Origin: Paraburkholderia fungorum
GTDB taxonomy: Bacteria > Pseudomonadota > Gammaproteobacteria > Burkholderiales > Burkholderiaceae
Direction: 5' to 3'
DNA length: 64,000 bases
NCBI RefSeq assembly: GCF_902833645.1
Contig: NZ_CADFGE010000003.1
Location: forward strand, 62,001 to 126,000
The position numbers and the translations under genes were made by a program. The notes under the pieces are model-generated. The model saw only the letters and a list, made by a program, of their open reading frames with translations, was not told the DNA's origin and ran no database searches. Below are positions 17,860 to 26,628 of the stretch, one piece after another; positions within the stretch are counted from its first letter, which is position 1; the number at the start of each line of letters is the position of its first letter.

Positions 17860-18990
17860 CTAGTCGGGGAAAACCACGCGCAGCGTCGCGCTGGCAGGCA
17901 TCGCACTACAGGCGAGTGTCCAGCCGTCGGTCAGATCGGCCGCATCGAGCACGTGGTTGGCGTTCAGGTTCACGCTGCCGCTCTCGACCCGGCACATGCA
18001 GGCGCCGCATAAGCCGCTGCGGCACGAATTCGGCGCCGGCACGTCGGCGCGCAGCATGGCGTCGAGCAGGGTTTCACCGGCTTCGCAGGTGAACGTGAAG
18101 GTGTCGCCGTCGAGCACGGTCTCAATGGCGGCGTTGGCGATGCAAGCAGGCCTGGAAGCCGGTTGGGCTGAATCGGAGGCTAAGGGCAGCTCGCGCGGTT
18201 GGGGCGCGGCGGATGCGGTACGTGCCTCGGGCAAGCCGGTCGTTCCGGATCCTTCGGACACCCCAGGCTCACGCGGCAGATCCGGCAGCGAAGCAAACCG
18301 CTCCACATGGACCTTCGCTCGTGGCAAGCCCAGCGCAAGCATGGCTGCCAGCGCGCTCTCCATGAACAGCGCCGGTCCGCAGATAAAGCATTCCTGCGTG
18401 CTCCACGGCCGCGCGAGTTCTTCCAGATGACGCTGCTGCGGAATGCCCTGCACGCTGTCGAGCCAGTGAATCACCCGCAACCGTCCCGCGTGCCGCTGCC
18501 CTAGTTGCCGCAGTTCTTCGCTGAAAATCACCGACTGCGCGTCCCGATTCGCGTAGATCAGGGTCAGCATGCCGCGCCCGTTCACCAGCGCGGACTTGAC
18601 GATCGACAGCACCGGCGTGATGCCGCTGCCCCCCGCGAACAGCAGCAGGTCGCCGTCGAGCGAGCGCGGCGTGAACACGCCCGCGGGCGCCATCACGTCG
18701 AGCTCGTCGCCGGGCTGAATGCTGTCGCACATCCAGTTCGACACCCGTCCATCGCGCACCCGCTTGACGGTAATCTTCGGCGCGCGGTCGATGCCCGGCG
18801 CACTCGAGAGCGAATAACAGCGCTGCACGACAGCATCCGCGCACGGCACCTTGAGCGTGAGAAATTGCCCCGGGCGATAGCTGAAGGCATCGTGCAGCGC
18901 CTGTGGCAGATCGAACACGAAAGAGCGCGCGTCGGCGCTCTCCGCGATCACGTCCGCCACTTTGAGCCGGTGAAAACGCGAATCGGCCAT
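17860..18990 (-). CDS. kshB: KshB, reductase of 3-ketosteroid 9alpha-hydroxylase
   Basis: This 376-aa class IA oxygenase reductase has an FAD domain with RCYSLSS, an NAD domain with GGSGITPVLSIVKSAL and CGPALFM, and a C-terminal plant-type [2Fe-2S] domain with CRSGLCGACMC plus a distal Cys (TLACSAM). A Pro/Ala/Ser-rich linker of ~50 residues joins the NAD and ferredoxin domains, longer than usual. It passes electrons from NADH to the Rieske oxygenase KshA, which is not in this window. It lies 11 nt after the hydroxysteroid dehydrogenase gene. Confidence 0.82.
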   Translation of the reverse strand: MADSRFHRLKVADVIAESADARSFVFDLPQALHDAFSYRPGQFLTLKVPCADAVVQRCYSLSSAPGIDRAPKITVKRVRDGRVSNWMCDSIQPGDELDVMAPAGVFTPRSLDGDLLLFAGGSGITPVLSIVKSALVNGRGMLTLIYANRDAQSVIFSEELRQLGQRHAGRLRVIHWLDSVQGIPQQRHLEELARPWSTQECFICGPALFMESALAAMLALGLPRAKVHVERFASLPDLPREPGVSEGSGTTGLPEARTASAAPQPRELPLASDSAQPASRPACIANAAIETVLDGDTFTFTCEAGETLLDAMLRADVPAPNSCRSGLCGACMCRVESGSVNLNANHVLDAADLTDGWTLACSAMPASATLRVVFPD

Positions 18991-19001
18991 GACGTGCGAA
19001 C

Positions 19002-19766
19002 TCAGGCAATGCCCATGATCATCTGCGCATTGTCGACCCGATACTCGCTGCCGTTGATAAAGCGAGATTCATCGGACGCAAGGAACAGCACCAGATTCGC
19101 GATGTCTTCCGGCAGACACATACGGCCGTGCGGATCGACCGATTGCGTGAGCGCATCGCGGGTTTCTTCAGCCGCACCGAAGAACGGCGCGGTCATCGGC
19201 GTGAGAATGCCGTCCGGGTGAATCGTGTTGCAGCGGACCTTGTAGCCCTGCTGCTTGCAGTGCGCCGCGATCGCACGCGTCATCGCCGTCACCGCGCCCT
19301 TGCTGGCCGAATAGGCGCAGAACATGCCGAGTCCACCCAACGCCGCCACCGACGACATGTTGACGATCGAACCGCCCTTCTCCTTCATCGCCTTGACCGC
19401 CGCGCGGCAACCGAGAAAATAGCCTTCGGCATTGATGCGCAGCACACGCTGCCATTGTTCGAGCGTGGTGTCTTCAATGCTGCCGAGCAACAGCACCGCA
19501 GCGTTGTTGACCAGCACATCCGGTGTGCCGAAGGTCGTTTGCGCCGCGCCGAACACATCGTTCCAGCCGGTTTCCGACGAGATGTCGTGGCGCACGAACA
19601 GTGCGGCGTCGCCGATCTGCGCAGCCACTTCGCGGCCGGCTTCCTCGTTGACGTCGGTAAGCACGACACGCGCGCCTTCCCGGGCGAACAGCAACGCGTC
19701 CTGTTTGCCGACGCCGCTCGCAGCGCCCGTCACGACGGCGATCTTGCCTTTGAGTCTGTCTCCCAT
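19002..19766 (-). CDS. 3beta/17beta-hydroxysteroid dehydrogenase (SDR)
   Basis: This 254-aa SDR has TGAASGVG, NNAA, catalytic Ser and YSASK. The segments LFVRHDISSETGW, GCRAAVKAMKEKGGSIVNMSSV and NTIHPDGILTPM closely resemble the 3beta/17beta-HSD of Comamonas testosteroni. It would oxidise 3beta- and 17beta-hydroxyls of steroids to ketones with NAD+, the entry step for testosterone-like substrates. It lies between the KstD-family dehydrogenase and kshB with gaps of 11-20 nt, so it belongs to the same transcript. Confidence 0.82.
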   Translation of the reverse strand: MGDRLKGKIAVVTGAASGVGKQDALLFAREGARVVLTDVNEEAGREVAAQIGDAALFVRHDISSETGWNDVFGAAQTTFGTPDVLVNNAAVLLLGSIEDTTLEQWQRVLRINAEGYFLGCRAAVKAMKEKGGSIVNMSSVAALGGLGMFCAYSASKGAVTAMTRAIAAHCKQQGYKVRCNTIHPDGILTPMTAPFFGAAEETRDALTQSVDPHGRMCLPEDIANLVLFLASDESRFINGSEYRVDNAQMIMGIA

Positions 19767-19786
19767 CTTCGTTCTCTCTTTCAGTG

Positions 19787-21484
19787 TCAGTCAGTTTCAG
19801 TCAGGAAATGGGCGGCGTTCGCGAGAACCACGCCCGCTGCGGCCCGGCCCGCCTGGCGGCCGGACCAGATACAGTCCGCGAGCGAAAGGCCGCTCACGTA
19901 GTGATTCGAAGCGAGACCGCACGCGGCGCGGCCGGCGGCGAACAAACCTTCGATCGGCGTGCCCTGCGCCGACAGCACCGCGTTGCTCGTCTCGTCGACT
20001 CGCAGGCCGCCCAGCGTGATCGACGGGCACGGGAAAACGCGGCTGTCCGATGAAATGTCGATCGCGTAGTAAGGTCCGTGCAGGAGCGGCTGCAACATCG
20101 CGGCGGATTTGCCGAACGCACGGTCGACGCCGTTCAGTGCGCCCAGGTTGTACGCATCGACGGTTCGCTTGAGCACCGCCGGATCGCAACCGATGCGTGC
20201 GGCCAGACCGGCCAGCGACCACGCGCGCTTGCGGCCCGCCAGCATCAACAGCATCGCGGGCACGCTCTGGAACGCCCACAGCTTGCCGCGCAAGCATTCC
20301 TTGAGCGCCTGCTTGACAAGCCGCGCATCGAGAATCAGCCACGCGTGCCCGTCGCGCGTTTCGCACATGGCGTGACCGAGCGCCGCGCCATAGACTTCCT
20401 CGTTGCAAAAACGCTCGCCGCGGCGATCCACGACGCAGCCTTGTGCCCATGCATAAGGCGGGTTAATGAAGCGCCATGCGGACACACGTTCGAGCCGCTC
20501 GGCCACCCCACCGGCGGACAAGCCGAGCCGGATGCCCGAACCGTCACAGCCTGTGGTGCCCAAACGCCAGTTCGGCAAGCAACGCGGCGCGTAGTGCGCC
20601 ACCATCGACCGGTTGAAGATGAAGCCACCGGTGCTCAGCACCACGGCATCGGCCTTGATCGTGAAGAGCCGGCCCGCGCGCTGCTCGACGCGATGCAGCG
20701 CGGCGCGCAAGCGGTCGGCCCACGCGGGCATGCCGTTATGCAGACGCTCGGCCCAGCGCGCGAGCCGTCGATGGGCGCGCTGCGCACGGCCTGGCGCCAC
20801 CTGCCAGACCTGCGCGCCGATCACCCGCCCGCCGCGGTCGGTAACCAGCCTGCGCACGCTGGCATGGCACATCGTGTCGACGAAAGGCTGCGCTTGCACG
20901 GCGCGCCGCAGCGTGTCGTACAGCACGCGCCCCGACATGCCATCGCCGACTACCCGGTGCCCACGCGGCGCCGGCGGATGTTCGCGCACGGCGTCACCCA
21001 CCGCTTCGTTGCCCGAGTAGTACAGGTAGTAGCGGTTCTGCGGGTACGAGGTCTTGCGCGGCGGCACCGACGCGGCAAAGCGCACACCGAAGCGCTCGAG
21101 CCAGCGCAGCATATCGACGCTGCCCGCGCAAAAACGCCTGAGCGTCACCGCGGATACCGCGTCGCCCACTTCCTGCCGCAAGTACGCGAACATCGCTTCG
21201 GGTGTGTCGCTGTAGCCCGCTTCGGATTGATAGCGCGTGCCACCGCCCGCGTAGACCACACCACCGCTTTTCGCGCTCGCGCCGCCACCCTCGAAACGCT
21301 CGACGATCCGCACTTTCGCGCCGGCCGCCGCCGCTTCCAGCGCCGCGCAGGCGCCCGCCGCACCGAAGCCCGCCACCAGCACGTCGCAGACATCGTCCCA
21401 ACGCACAGCGGCGGGATCGTCGACGACCAGGGGTGCTTCGACCGGCGTGGCCGATTCCGGCTGGGCAAACGAAGGGCTTTGCAT
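19787..21484 (-). CDS. KstD-family FAD dehydrogenase, probably 3-ketosteroid delta-4 type
   Basis: This 565-aa flavoprotein has a Rossmann motif (VLVAGFGAAGACAALEAAAAGAKVRIVER) and GGASAKSGGVVYAGGG near the N-terminus. The C-terminal FAD motif is GLFAAGRAACGLASNHYVSGLSLADCIWSGR. It differs clearly from the KstD at 22025-23794, having YLYYSGNE and no GTSAVSGGGIW. Comamonas clusters carry a delta-1 (TesH) and a delta-4 (TesI) dehydrogenase side by side, so I favour delta-4(5alpha or 5beta)-dehydrogenation. ATG 21484 is chosen over 21562, which lies inside hsaB. Substrate stereochemistry cannot be read from sequence. Confidence 0.7.
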   Translation of the reverse strand: MQSPSFAQPESATPVEAPLVVDDPAAVRWDDVCDVLVAGFGAAGACAALEAAAAGAKVRIVERFEGGGASAKSGGVVYAGGGTRYQSEAGYSDTPEAMFAYLRQEVGDAVSAVTLRRFCAGSVDMLRWLERFGVRFAASVPPRKTSYPQNRYYLYYSGNEAVGDAVREHPPAPRGHRVVGDGMSGRVLYDTLRRAVQAQPFVDTMCHASVRRLVTDRGGRVIGAQVWQVAPGRAQRAHRRLARWAERLHNGMPAWADRLRAALHRVEQRAGRLFTIKADAVVLSTGGFIFNRSMVAHYAPRCLPNWRLGTTGCDGSGIRLGLSAGGVAERLERVSAWRFINPPYAWAQGCVVDRRGERFCNEEVYGAALGHAMCETRDGHAWLILDARLVKQALKECLRGKLWAFQSVPAMLLMLAGRKRAWSLAGLAARIGCDPAVLKRTVDAYNLGALNGVDRAFGKSAAMLQPLLHGPYYAIDISSDSRVFPCPSITLGGLRVDETSNAVLSAQGTPIEGLFAAGRAACGLASNHYVSGLSLADCIWSGRQAGRAAAGVVLANAAHFLTETD

Positions 21485-21500
21485 CACGCGGCGGATCCGA

Positions 21501-22028
21501 TCAGACCGCTGCACAACGCGCGGGCGCGGGCGCAGCAGCAGTGGTATAGACGCCGTCCACATACACCAGCGGATCCACCTCGCCGCTGATCAGCACCTGC
21601 TCGACCCGCCCGATAAAAATCGCATGCGTGCCGTAATCGAAGCGGCCGTCCTGCATGCAGAGCAGACTCGCCTGCGCGTCGTGCAGATAGGGCACGCCCT
21701 GCTGGGAGTTTTGCCAGTTGCCGGTCGTGAAGCGCTCTTCGCCCTTGAGGCGTCCGCTGCAATCGATCGCAATGTGCTGATGCTGCGCCGAGAGCACGTT
21801 CACGCAAAACGCCGCGCCCTTGTCGAGTGGCGGAAAAATCGACGACGTGCGGTTAATGCAGATCAGCAGCGAAGGCGGCTCGGTCGATAGCGAATCGACC
21901 GCGGTGGCCGACATCGAATAGCGCCGTTCGCCATCGCTGCAACTGATCACAGCGACTGAGCGCGCGAGGCGGCGCATCGCCAGCAGCATGTCGGCGCGCA
22001 ACGGGTGTGAGGAAGTGAGTTCGGTCAT
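21501..22028 (-). CDS. hsaB: flavin reductase of 3-HSA monooxygenase (HsaB/TesA1)
   Basis: This 175-aa FMN-binding flavin:NADH reductase-like protein has RSVAVISCSDGERRYSMSATAVDSLSTEPPSLLICIN, the usual flavin-binding segment, and TGNWQNSQQGVPYL plus DYGTHAIFIGRVEQV. It should supply reduced flavin to the HsaA oxygenase encoded two genes upstream. Its start overlaps the kstD stop (ATGA). The pair order hsaA-kstD-hsaB keeps all flavoproteins of ring A attack on one transcript. Confidence 0.82.
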   Translation of the reverse strand: MTELTSSHPLRADMLLAMRRLARSVAVISCSDGERRYSMSATAVDSLSTEPPSLLICINRTSSIFPPLDKGAAFCVNVLSAQHQHIAIDCSGRLKGEERFTTGNWQNSQQGVPYLHDAQASLLCMQDGRFDYGTHAIFIGRVEQVLISGEVDPLVYVDGVYTTAAAPAPARCAAV

Positions 22029-23794
22029 GGCGTGACTCCGCGAAGTTCTTTGCTGGCAGCGCGTGCTGGTTCTGAGGGGCTGCTGTCGCGATCATCGCCG
22101 CCGTCGGCGAGATGATTCGCGGCGATGTAGCCGAAGGTCATGGCAGGTCCGAGCGTGGAGCCCGCGCCGGGGTAGCTCGCGCCCATCATCGACGCACTCG
22201 TATTGCCGATTGCATAGAGTCCGGCAATCGGCGTGCCGTCGGCGTGCAGCACACGAGCTTTGGCGTCGGTAAGGAGGCCGCCCTTGGTGCCGATGTCGCC
22301 CGCGTCGATACGCACGGCGTAGAACGGTCCGGTTTCAATCGGCGCGAGGCACGGATTCGGCTCGACGCCCGGGTCGCCATAGTAGGTGTCGAAGGCGTTA
22401 CCGCCCTTGGCGAATTCTTCGTCGATACCGGTCGCGGCGTAGCGATTCATCTTCGCCACGGTGTCGCGCAAGCCTTGCGCATCGACGCCAATCCCTGCGG
22501 CCAGCGCATCGAGCGAATCGGCCTTGTGGAGCAGCGAACGGAACGCCGCCGGGATACGGTTATCCGGCATCATCGCGCCGGGCATGATCGGTCCGCACGG
22601 ATATTTACGGCGGAATTGCGCGTCGAACACCATCCACGCGGGCACGCACGCTCCGGTTTGCGCATGGTCGCGATACATCGCCGGGACGAACTCCGAATAC
22701 GGCGCGGCTTCGTTGACGAAACGCTTGCCGAGCCCGTTGACCACCACGCAACCCGGCAGATTGCGTTCGACGAACAGCGCGCGCTGCTTTTCCTCATGAT
22801 CCACGTGAACTGTCGGCGCGCCCCACACGTGTTCCATCAACGCAATCTGCGCACCCAGTTTCAGACCGGCTGCAATCGCGTCGCCGGTGTTGTTCGGCGG
22901 CGTCGCGCTCCACTGTGCCTGCGTGGGATGTGGCAGATAGCGTTCGCGCATCGCCTGATTGCGCTCGAAACCGCCGGCCGCGAGAATCACGCCGCGTTTT
23001 GCAAGCACACGCACAGTCTGCCCGTCACGCTCCACCACGACGCCCGTGACGCGGCCCTCTGCCTCGAGCAGTTCGGTCATCGGCGCGTTGAGCCACAACG
23101 GAATGTCGCGATCGAGCAAGGCGCGGCGCAGGCCACCTGCCAGCGCGTTGCCGAGCGTCAGGCGCCGGTCGCGCCGCGAGCGGCTGCGCGCGCGCAGATC
23201 GAACCAGTAACGGCCGAACTGCTTTACCGCCAGGCCGATATAGCCCGGCGCTTTCGACAGCAGGACGTGCGCCTCTTTCGACGTCACCGCCACGCGTCCG
23301 CCGATCAGCGTCCCCGGTGAAGGCAGCCGCAGGCGCGCGAATTCTTCGCCGAGCGACGCGCCGTCCACCGGCAAGGGATCGAGCGCGCGGTACCCCGGCA
23401 TCGATCCAGGCAGGCCCTGAAAGTAGTCCGCGTACTTCGGCAACGACTCATAGCGCACCGGCGTATGCGCTTCGACATAGCGCAGCATCTCGGGCGCCGT
23501 GTCGAGATAGGCGTCGATCCGCTCGCTCGCGGTCGCGCCCTGCGTGCAGGCGTCGAGGTAGGTTCGTGCAGCCTCGCGCGTATCCGTGACACCCATCCCG
23601 GCGATATGGTGGTTGCACGGAATCCAGATACCACCGCCCGACACCGCCGAAGTCCCGCCGTACACGTCGCTCTTTTCGAGCACCACCACGGACAGGCCAC
23701 GATCGGCCGCGCGGCAGGCGGCCAGCATGCCGCCCGCGCCGGAGCCGACCACCACCACGTCGAACACGTAGTTCTGCGTTTGCTGTTGGCTCAT
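22025..23794 (-). CDS. kstD: 3-ketosteroid delta-1-dehydrogenase
   Basis: This ~589-aa flavoprotein has VVVVGSGAGGMLAACRAADRGLSVVVLEKSDVYGGTSAVSGGGIWIP at the N-terminus, ILAAGGFERNQAMR, and the C-terminal LYAIGNTSASMMGASYPGAGSTLGPAMTFGYIAA. These are hallmark motifs of KstD/TesH. It introduces the C1-C2 double bond of ring A and, with 9alpha-hydroxylation by KshAB, triggers ring B opening. Two starts are possible: ATG 23806, overlapping the hsaA stop, and ATG 23794 (MSQQQTQNYVFD), which is closer to the usual family N-terminus and is used here. Confidence 0.87.
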   Translation of the reverse strand: MSQQQTQNYVFDVVVVGSGAGGMLAACRAADRGLSVVVLEKSDVYGGTSAVSGGGIWIPCNHHIAGMGVTDTREAARTYLDACTQGATASERIDAYLDTAPEMLRYVEAHTPVRYESLPKYADYFQGLPGSMPGYRALDPLPVDGASLGEEFARLRLPSPGTLIGGRVAVTSKEAHVLLSKAPGYIGLAVKQFGRYWFDLRARSRSRRDRRLTLGNALAGGLRRALLDRDIPLWLNAPMTELLEAEGRVTGVVVERDGQTVRVLAKRGVILAAGGFERNQAMRERYLPHPTQAQWSATPPNNTGDAIAAGLKLGAQIALMEHVWGAPTVHVDHEEKQRALFVERNLPGCVVVNGLGKRFVNEAAPYSEFVPAMYRDHAQTGACVPAWMVFDAQFRRKYPCGPIMPGAMMPDNRIPAAFRSLLHKADSLDALAAGIGVDAQGLRDTVAKMNRYAATGIDEEFAKGGNAFDTYYGDPGVEPNPCLAPIETGPFYAVRIDAGDIGTKGGLLTDAKARVLHADGTPIAGLYAIGNTSASMMGASYPGAGSTLGPAMTFGYIAANHLADGGDDRDSSPSEPARAASKELRGVTP

Positions 23795-23805
23795 GGCGCC
23801 ATCCA

Positions 23806-25011
23806 TCAGATGAAGAAATCCGTGTTAGGACGCCCGAGCATCACCGCGCCGAGATTCTGGCCGAAACGATCGAGGTTGTTCGCGTAGTGCGCGCGTGCCG
23901 CATGCAGATCGAGAAAGCGCCGCACCAGCGGATTGCGGTTATAGATGCCGTTACCGCCCGCGTAACGCAGCAGCGCGTTGGCAGCCTGCGCGCAGCGCTC
24001 GGCCACCTGTGCGGATTGATAACGGAAATGCACGCGCCGCTCGATCGAAACCGCCGCGCCGCCATTGACCGCCGCGAGCAGCTCGGCGAAGTTGCGCATC
24101 AGCAGCACTTTCATTTCGTCGATAGCGACGGCTGCATTGGCGCAGGCGGTTTGCGCGCCGGTGTCGTCGGTGGTTTTCGCGCCGCTGTTGGCGCTCACAC
24201 GTGTCGCCGCGTAAGACGTGAAGTCGTCCAGCGCGCCTTGCAATGCGCCGATGCACGCAGTGCACACGGCGCGCACGAAAATTTGCGCAAACGGCAACTG
24301 GAACAGCGGTGCGTCGTTCACTGCAAGACCGGGGCTCGTGCCCATCATGCCGTCGATCGCCTTGTGGGTGCGATAGTCCGGCACGAACGCATCGTTCACC
24401 ACGATGTCGTGGCTGCCGGTTGCACGCAAGCCCAGCACGTCCCAATCGTGTTCGATCGTGTAATCGCTTTTCGGCAGCAGGAAAGTGCGGTATTCCGGCG
24501 GCTCACCCTCTTTCGCCGGCGGCACCAGCGCGCCGAGAAAGACCCACTCGCACAGTTCGCTGCCACTCGAAAACTTCCAGTGCCCGGACAGCCGGAAGCC
24601 GCCCTCAACCGGCGTCACACGCCCCACCGGCATATAGGTCGATGCGATCAGCGTGGCGGGGTCCTTACCCCACACGTCCTGCTGCGCGCGTTCGTCGAAC
24701 AGCGCCAGTTGCCAGTTGTGCACGCCGATCACGCCGTACACCCACGCGGTCGACATGCAGCCGCGCGCCACCGCCATCTGAATCTCGAAGAAGGTCTGCG
24801 GATCGAGTTCGTAACCGCCATAACGCTTCGGCTGAAGCACCTTGAAAAAACCGGCGGCCTGAAAATCGGCCAGCGTTTCGGCGGGAATCCGGCCATTCGC
24901 CTCGGCCTGCGCGGCACGCCCGGCAAGCACCGGTGCGAGCGCTTCGGCGCGGGCGATCAGTTCGGTTGCAAGGGCGTTCGAATCGTTGTCGCGATGCACG
25001 GCTGTCTCCAT
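23806..25011 (-). CDS. hsaA: 3-HSA hydroxylase, oxygenase component (HsaA/TesA2)
   Basis: This 401-aa flavin-dependent monooxygenase of the acyl-CoA dehydrogenase fold has FFKVLQPKRYGGYELDPQTFFEIQMAVARGCMSTAWVYG, FSSGSELCEWVFLGA and LGLRATGSHDIVVNDAFVPDYR. It closes with RDLDLH-type helices near GGNGIYNRNPLVRRFLDLHAARAHYANN. These fit HsaA, which ortho-hydroxylates the phenolic 3-HSA with reduced flavin from HsaB. It is the first gene of the ring A/B transcript, and a candidate operator lies 70 bp upstream. ATG 25011 is preferred over an upstream non-ATG start. Confidence 0.87.
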   Translation of the reverse strand: METAVHRDNDSNALATELIARAEALAPVLAGRAAQAEANGRIPAETLADFQAAGFFKVLQPKRYGGYELDPQTFFEIQMAVARGCMSTAWVYGVIGVHNWQLALFDERAQQDVWGKDPATLIASTYMPVGRVTPVEGGFRLSGHWKFSSGSELCEWVFLGALVPPAKEGEPPEYRTFLLPKSDYTIEHDWDVLGLRATGSHDIVVNDAFVPDYRTHKAIDGMMGTSPGLAVNDAPLFQLPFAQIFVRAVCTACIGALQGALDDFTSYAATRVSANSGAKTTDDTGAQTACANAAVAIDEMKVLLMRNFAELLAAVNGGAAVSIERRVHFRYQSAQVAERCAQAANALLRYAGGNGIYNRNPLVRRFLDLHAARAHYANNLDRFGQNLGAVMLGRPNTDFFI

Positions 25012-25081
25012 GATGGCGCGCAAGATGGATATCGCGCCTGTTTTGTTGGGTTCATCTTCGAGCGCCGGCTGCGGCGTCGCA

Positions 25082-25097
25082 TCGTCTGAAGAGACTA
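25082..25097 (-). promoter_or_regulatory. candidate steroid-regulon operator, site B (hsaA)
   Basis: In the sense of hsaA the site reads TAGTCTCTTCAGACGA followed by TGCG. It lies 70 bp upstream of the hsaA ATG, between that gene and the stop of the luciferase-like gene, so the ring A/B block probably has its own promoter. Confidence 0.72.
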
Positions 25098-25132
25098 GCG
25101 ACGCCCGTCTCGCCCGTTGTTACGCGGCAACG

Positions 25133-26287
25133 TCAGGCGGCAACCTGCGCTTTCTGCTTCCCGCTCTTCAGGCGATTGAAGTACGGAATCACGTGTTCGC
25201 CGATATTGCGGATCGTTTCGAGTTGCGCTTCCTGAGACACCGTGCCCATCTGGCAGAGGAACAGCACTTCATCCACACCCGCTTCCATCAGACGGCCCAC
25301 ATAGCCGATGCAATCGTCGACCGTGCCGTACGCGTGATTCGGGTTCATCATCGACAGCGCCGGATCGCTGAAATCGACCACCACCTCTTCCGAGGCGAAA
25401 CGCGAACGGATCACCATCTCGCCGGTGTTGCCCTTCACGAGGTCGTCGCCCCAGCTATCCGGGTTCGGACGCTCGCCGCCGGTGTACCAGTACGCCAGCG
25501 ACTCCATGAAATAGCGCTGACCGCGAATGCCGATCTTGCGAGCCTGCTGGCCGTCGCTCAGCACGACGGTCGGGCACAGTGCGGCCAGATGCTGCGTCGG
25601 ACGGAAACCGACCTGGTCCTCGGCCTTGCGGGTCGCCCAGGCTTCGCGATACAGCGCGTTTTTCTTCGCGACTTCATCGGGACCGCCGAAACCGAGCACC
25701 AGCGCACCAAGGCCACGCTGACCGGCGCGCAGCAGGCCGTCGTTGTTGGTGCATGCCATGTACATGGGCGGATGCGGGTCCTGAAACGGCTTCGGATGAA
25801 TCGGCCGCTTAGGAATCTTGATGTATTTACCGTCGTGCTCGATCTCGTCCTGCACGAACATCTTCGGCACCAGGTACATCGATTCGTCGATCATCGGTTG
25901 CAGCTCGGCGAGGTCGTAGCCGAACGCGCCCGCTTCCTGCTGGCTGCCGCCTTTGCCGACACCGAAATGCACGCGGCCGCCCGACAGAATGTCGAGCATG
26001 GCCACGCGCTCGGCCACCTTGATCGGATGATTCATCGCGGGCGGCAGGCAGATCACGCCGTGGCCAAGGCCGATACGGGTCGTGCGGCCAGCCAGATAAG
26101 CGAGAAAGGTTTCCGGTGCGCTCATATGCGCGTAATTCGTCAGCGACGTGTGTTCGACGCACCAGACAGTATCGAAACCCATCTGTTCGGCGAGCAACGC
26201 CTGCTCGACGGTCTCCTTGAATACCCGGTGATCGCCTTCCCGCGAAGCGTCCGTGGTCTGGGCTTCGTAAATCAGAGAAAACTTCAT
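25133..26287 (-). CDS. LLM-class (luciferase-like) flavin monooxygenase
   Basis: This 384-aa bacterial-luciferase-fold protein has MKFSLIYEAQTTD at the start, then FDTVWCVEHTSLTNYAHMSAPETFLAYLAGRT and GRVHFGVGKGGSQQEAGAFGYD. ATG 26287 is preferred over an upstream in-frame start because GGAGA lies 8 nt before it. Family members use reduced FMN/F420 and O2 for Baeyer-Villiger or hydroxylation chemistry. Steroid pathways do not have an agreed step for such an enzyme, but it sits at the head of the cluster behind its own candidate operator. A step such as C-17/ring D oxygenation or accessory steroid modification is speculation. Confidence 0.8.
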   Translation of the reverse strand: MKFSLIYEAQTTDASREGDHRVFKETVEQALLAEQMGFDTVWCVEHTSLTNYAHMSAPETFLAYLAGRTTRIGLGHGVICLPPAMNHPIKVAERVAMLDILSGGRVHFGVGKGGSQQEAGAFGYDLAELQPMIDESMYLVPKMFVQDEIEHDGKYIKIPKRPIHPKPFQDPHPPMYMACTNNDGLLRAGQRGLGALVLGFGGPDEVAKKNALYREAWATRKAEDQVGFRPTQHLAALCPTVVLSDGQQARKIGIRGQRYFMESLAYWYTGGERPNPDSWGDDLVKGNTGEMVIRSRFASEEVVVDFSDPALSMMNPNHAYGTVDDCIGYVGRLMEAGVDEVLFLCQMGTVSQEAQLETIRNIGEHVIPYFNRLKSGKQKAQVAA

Positions 26288-26410
26288 TGCGTGCGTCTCC
26301 ATGAATTTTGGACTGTGCTGAAACGGGCGGTCCGCTCCCGACCCACCGATTCCTACGATGATCGTGACGGTCCACGGAATGAAGTTTCAGTTCGCGCGTG
26401 CGGCGCGGCA

Positions 26411-26426
26411 TCGTCTATTTGGATTA
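26411..26426 (-). promoter_or_regulatory. candidate steroid-regulon operator, site C (luciferase-like gene)
   Basis: In gene sense the site reads TAATCCAAATAGACGA followed by TGCC. It lies 123 bp upstream of the luciferase-like monooxygenase ATG, in the divergent 341-bp intergenic region shared with the VOC gene. Confidence 0.68.
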
Positions 26427-26467
26427 ACGGTGTGTGCTTTACCGTAGAAGCTTTGATCGAAGGGGTG

Positions 26468-26498
26468 TTTGCCACGTTTTTGCCACGTGTTTGCCATA
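26468..26498. repeat. three TTTGCCA(C/T) repeats with 11-bp period
   Basis: TTTGCCACG at 26468-26476, TTTGCCACG at 26479-26487 and TTTGCCATA at 26490-26498 are spaced exactly 11 bp apart, so they lie on about the same face of the helix. They sit midway between the two divergent candidate operators (26411 and 26540). This looks like a cooperative protein-binding array rather than chance. Confidence 0.6.
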
Positions 26499-26539
26499 TT
26501 CCCGGCCGCAAGTTTGGCGATGCTTTTTCATAACCGGGC

Positions 26540-26555
26540 TAGTCCGATTGGACCT
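26540..26555 (+). promoter_or_regulatory. candidate steroid-regulon operator, site D (VOC gene)
   Basis: The site reads TAGTCCGATTGGACCT on the plus strand, the same polarity relative to its gene as the other sites, with a weaker right half. It lies 73 bp upstream of the VOC-protein ATG at 26629. Confidence 0.6.
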
Positions 26556-26628
26556 CGTACGGCGTGCATCCGTGACGCTACGATCGGGCCGCTATACAAC
26601 GCTGCTCAACTGATGGGAGTGCAATGCA

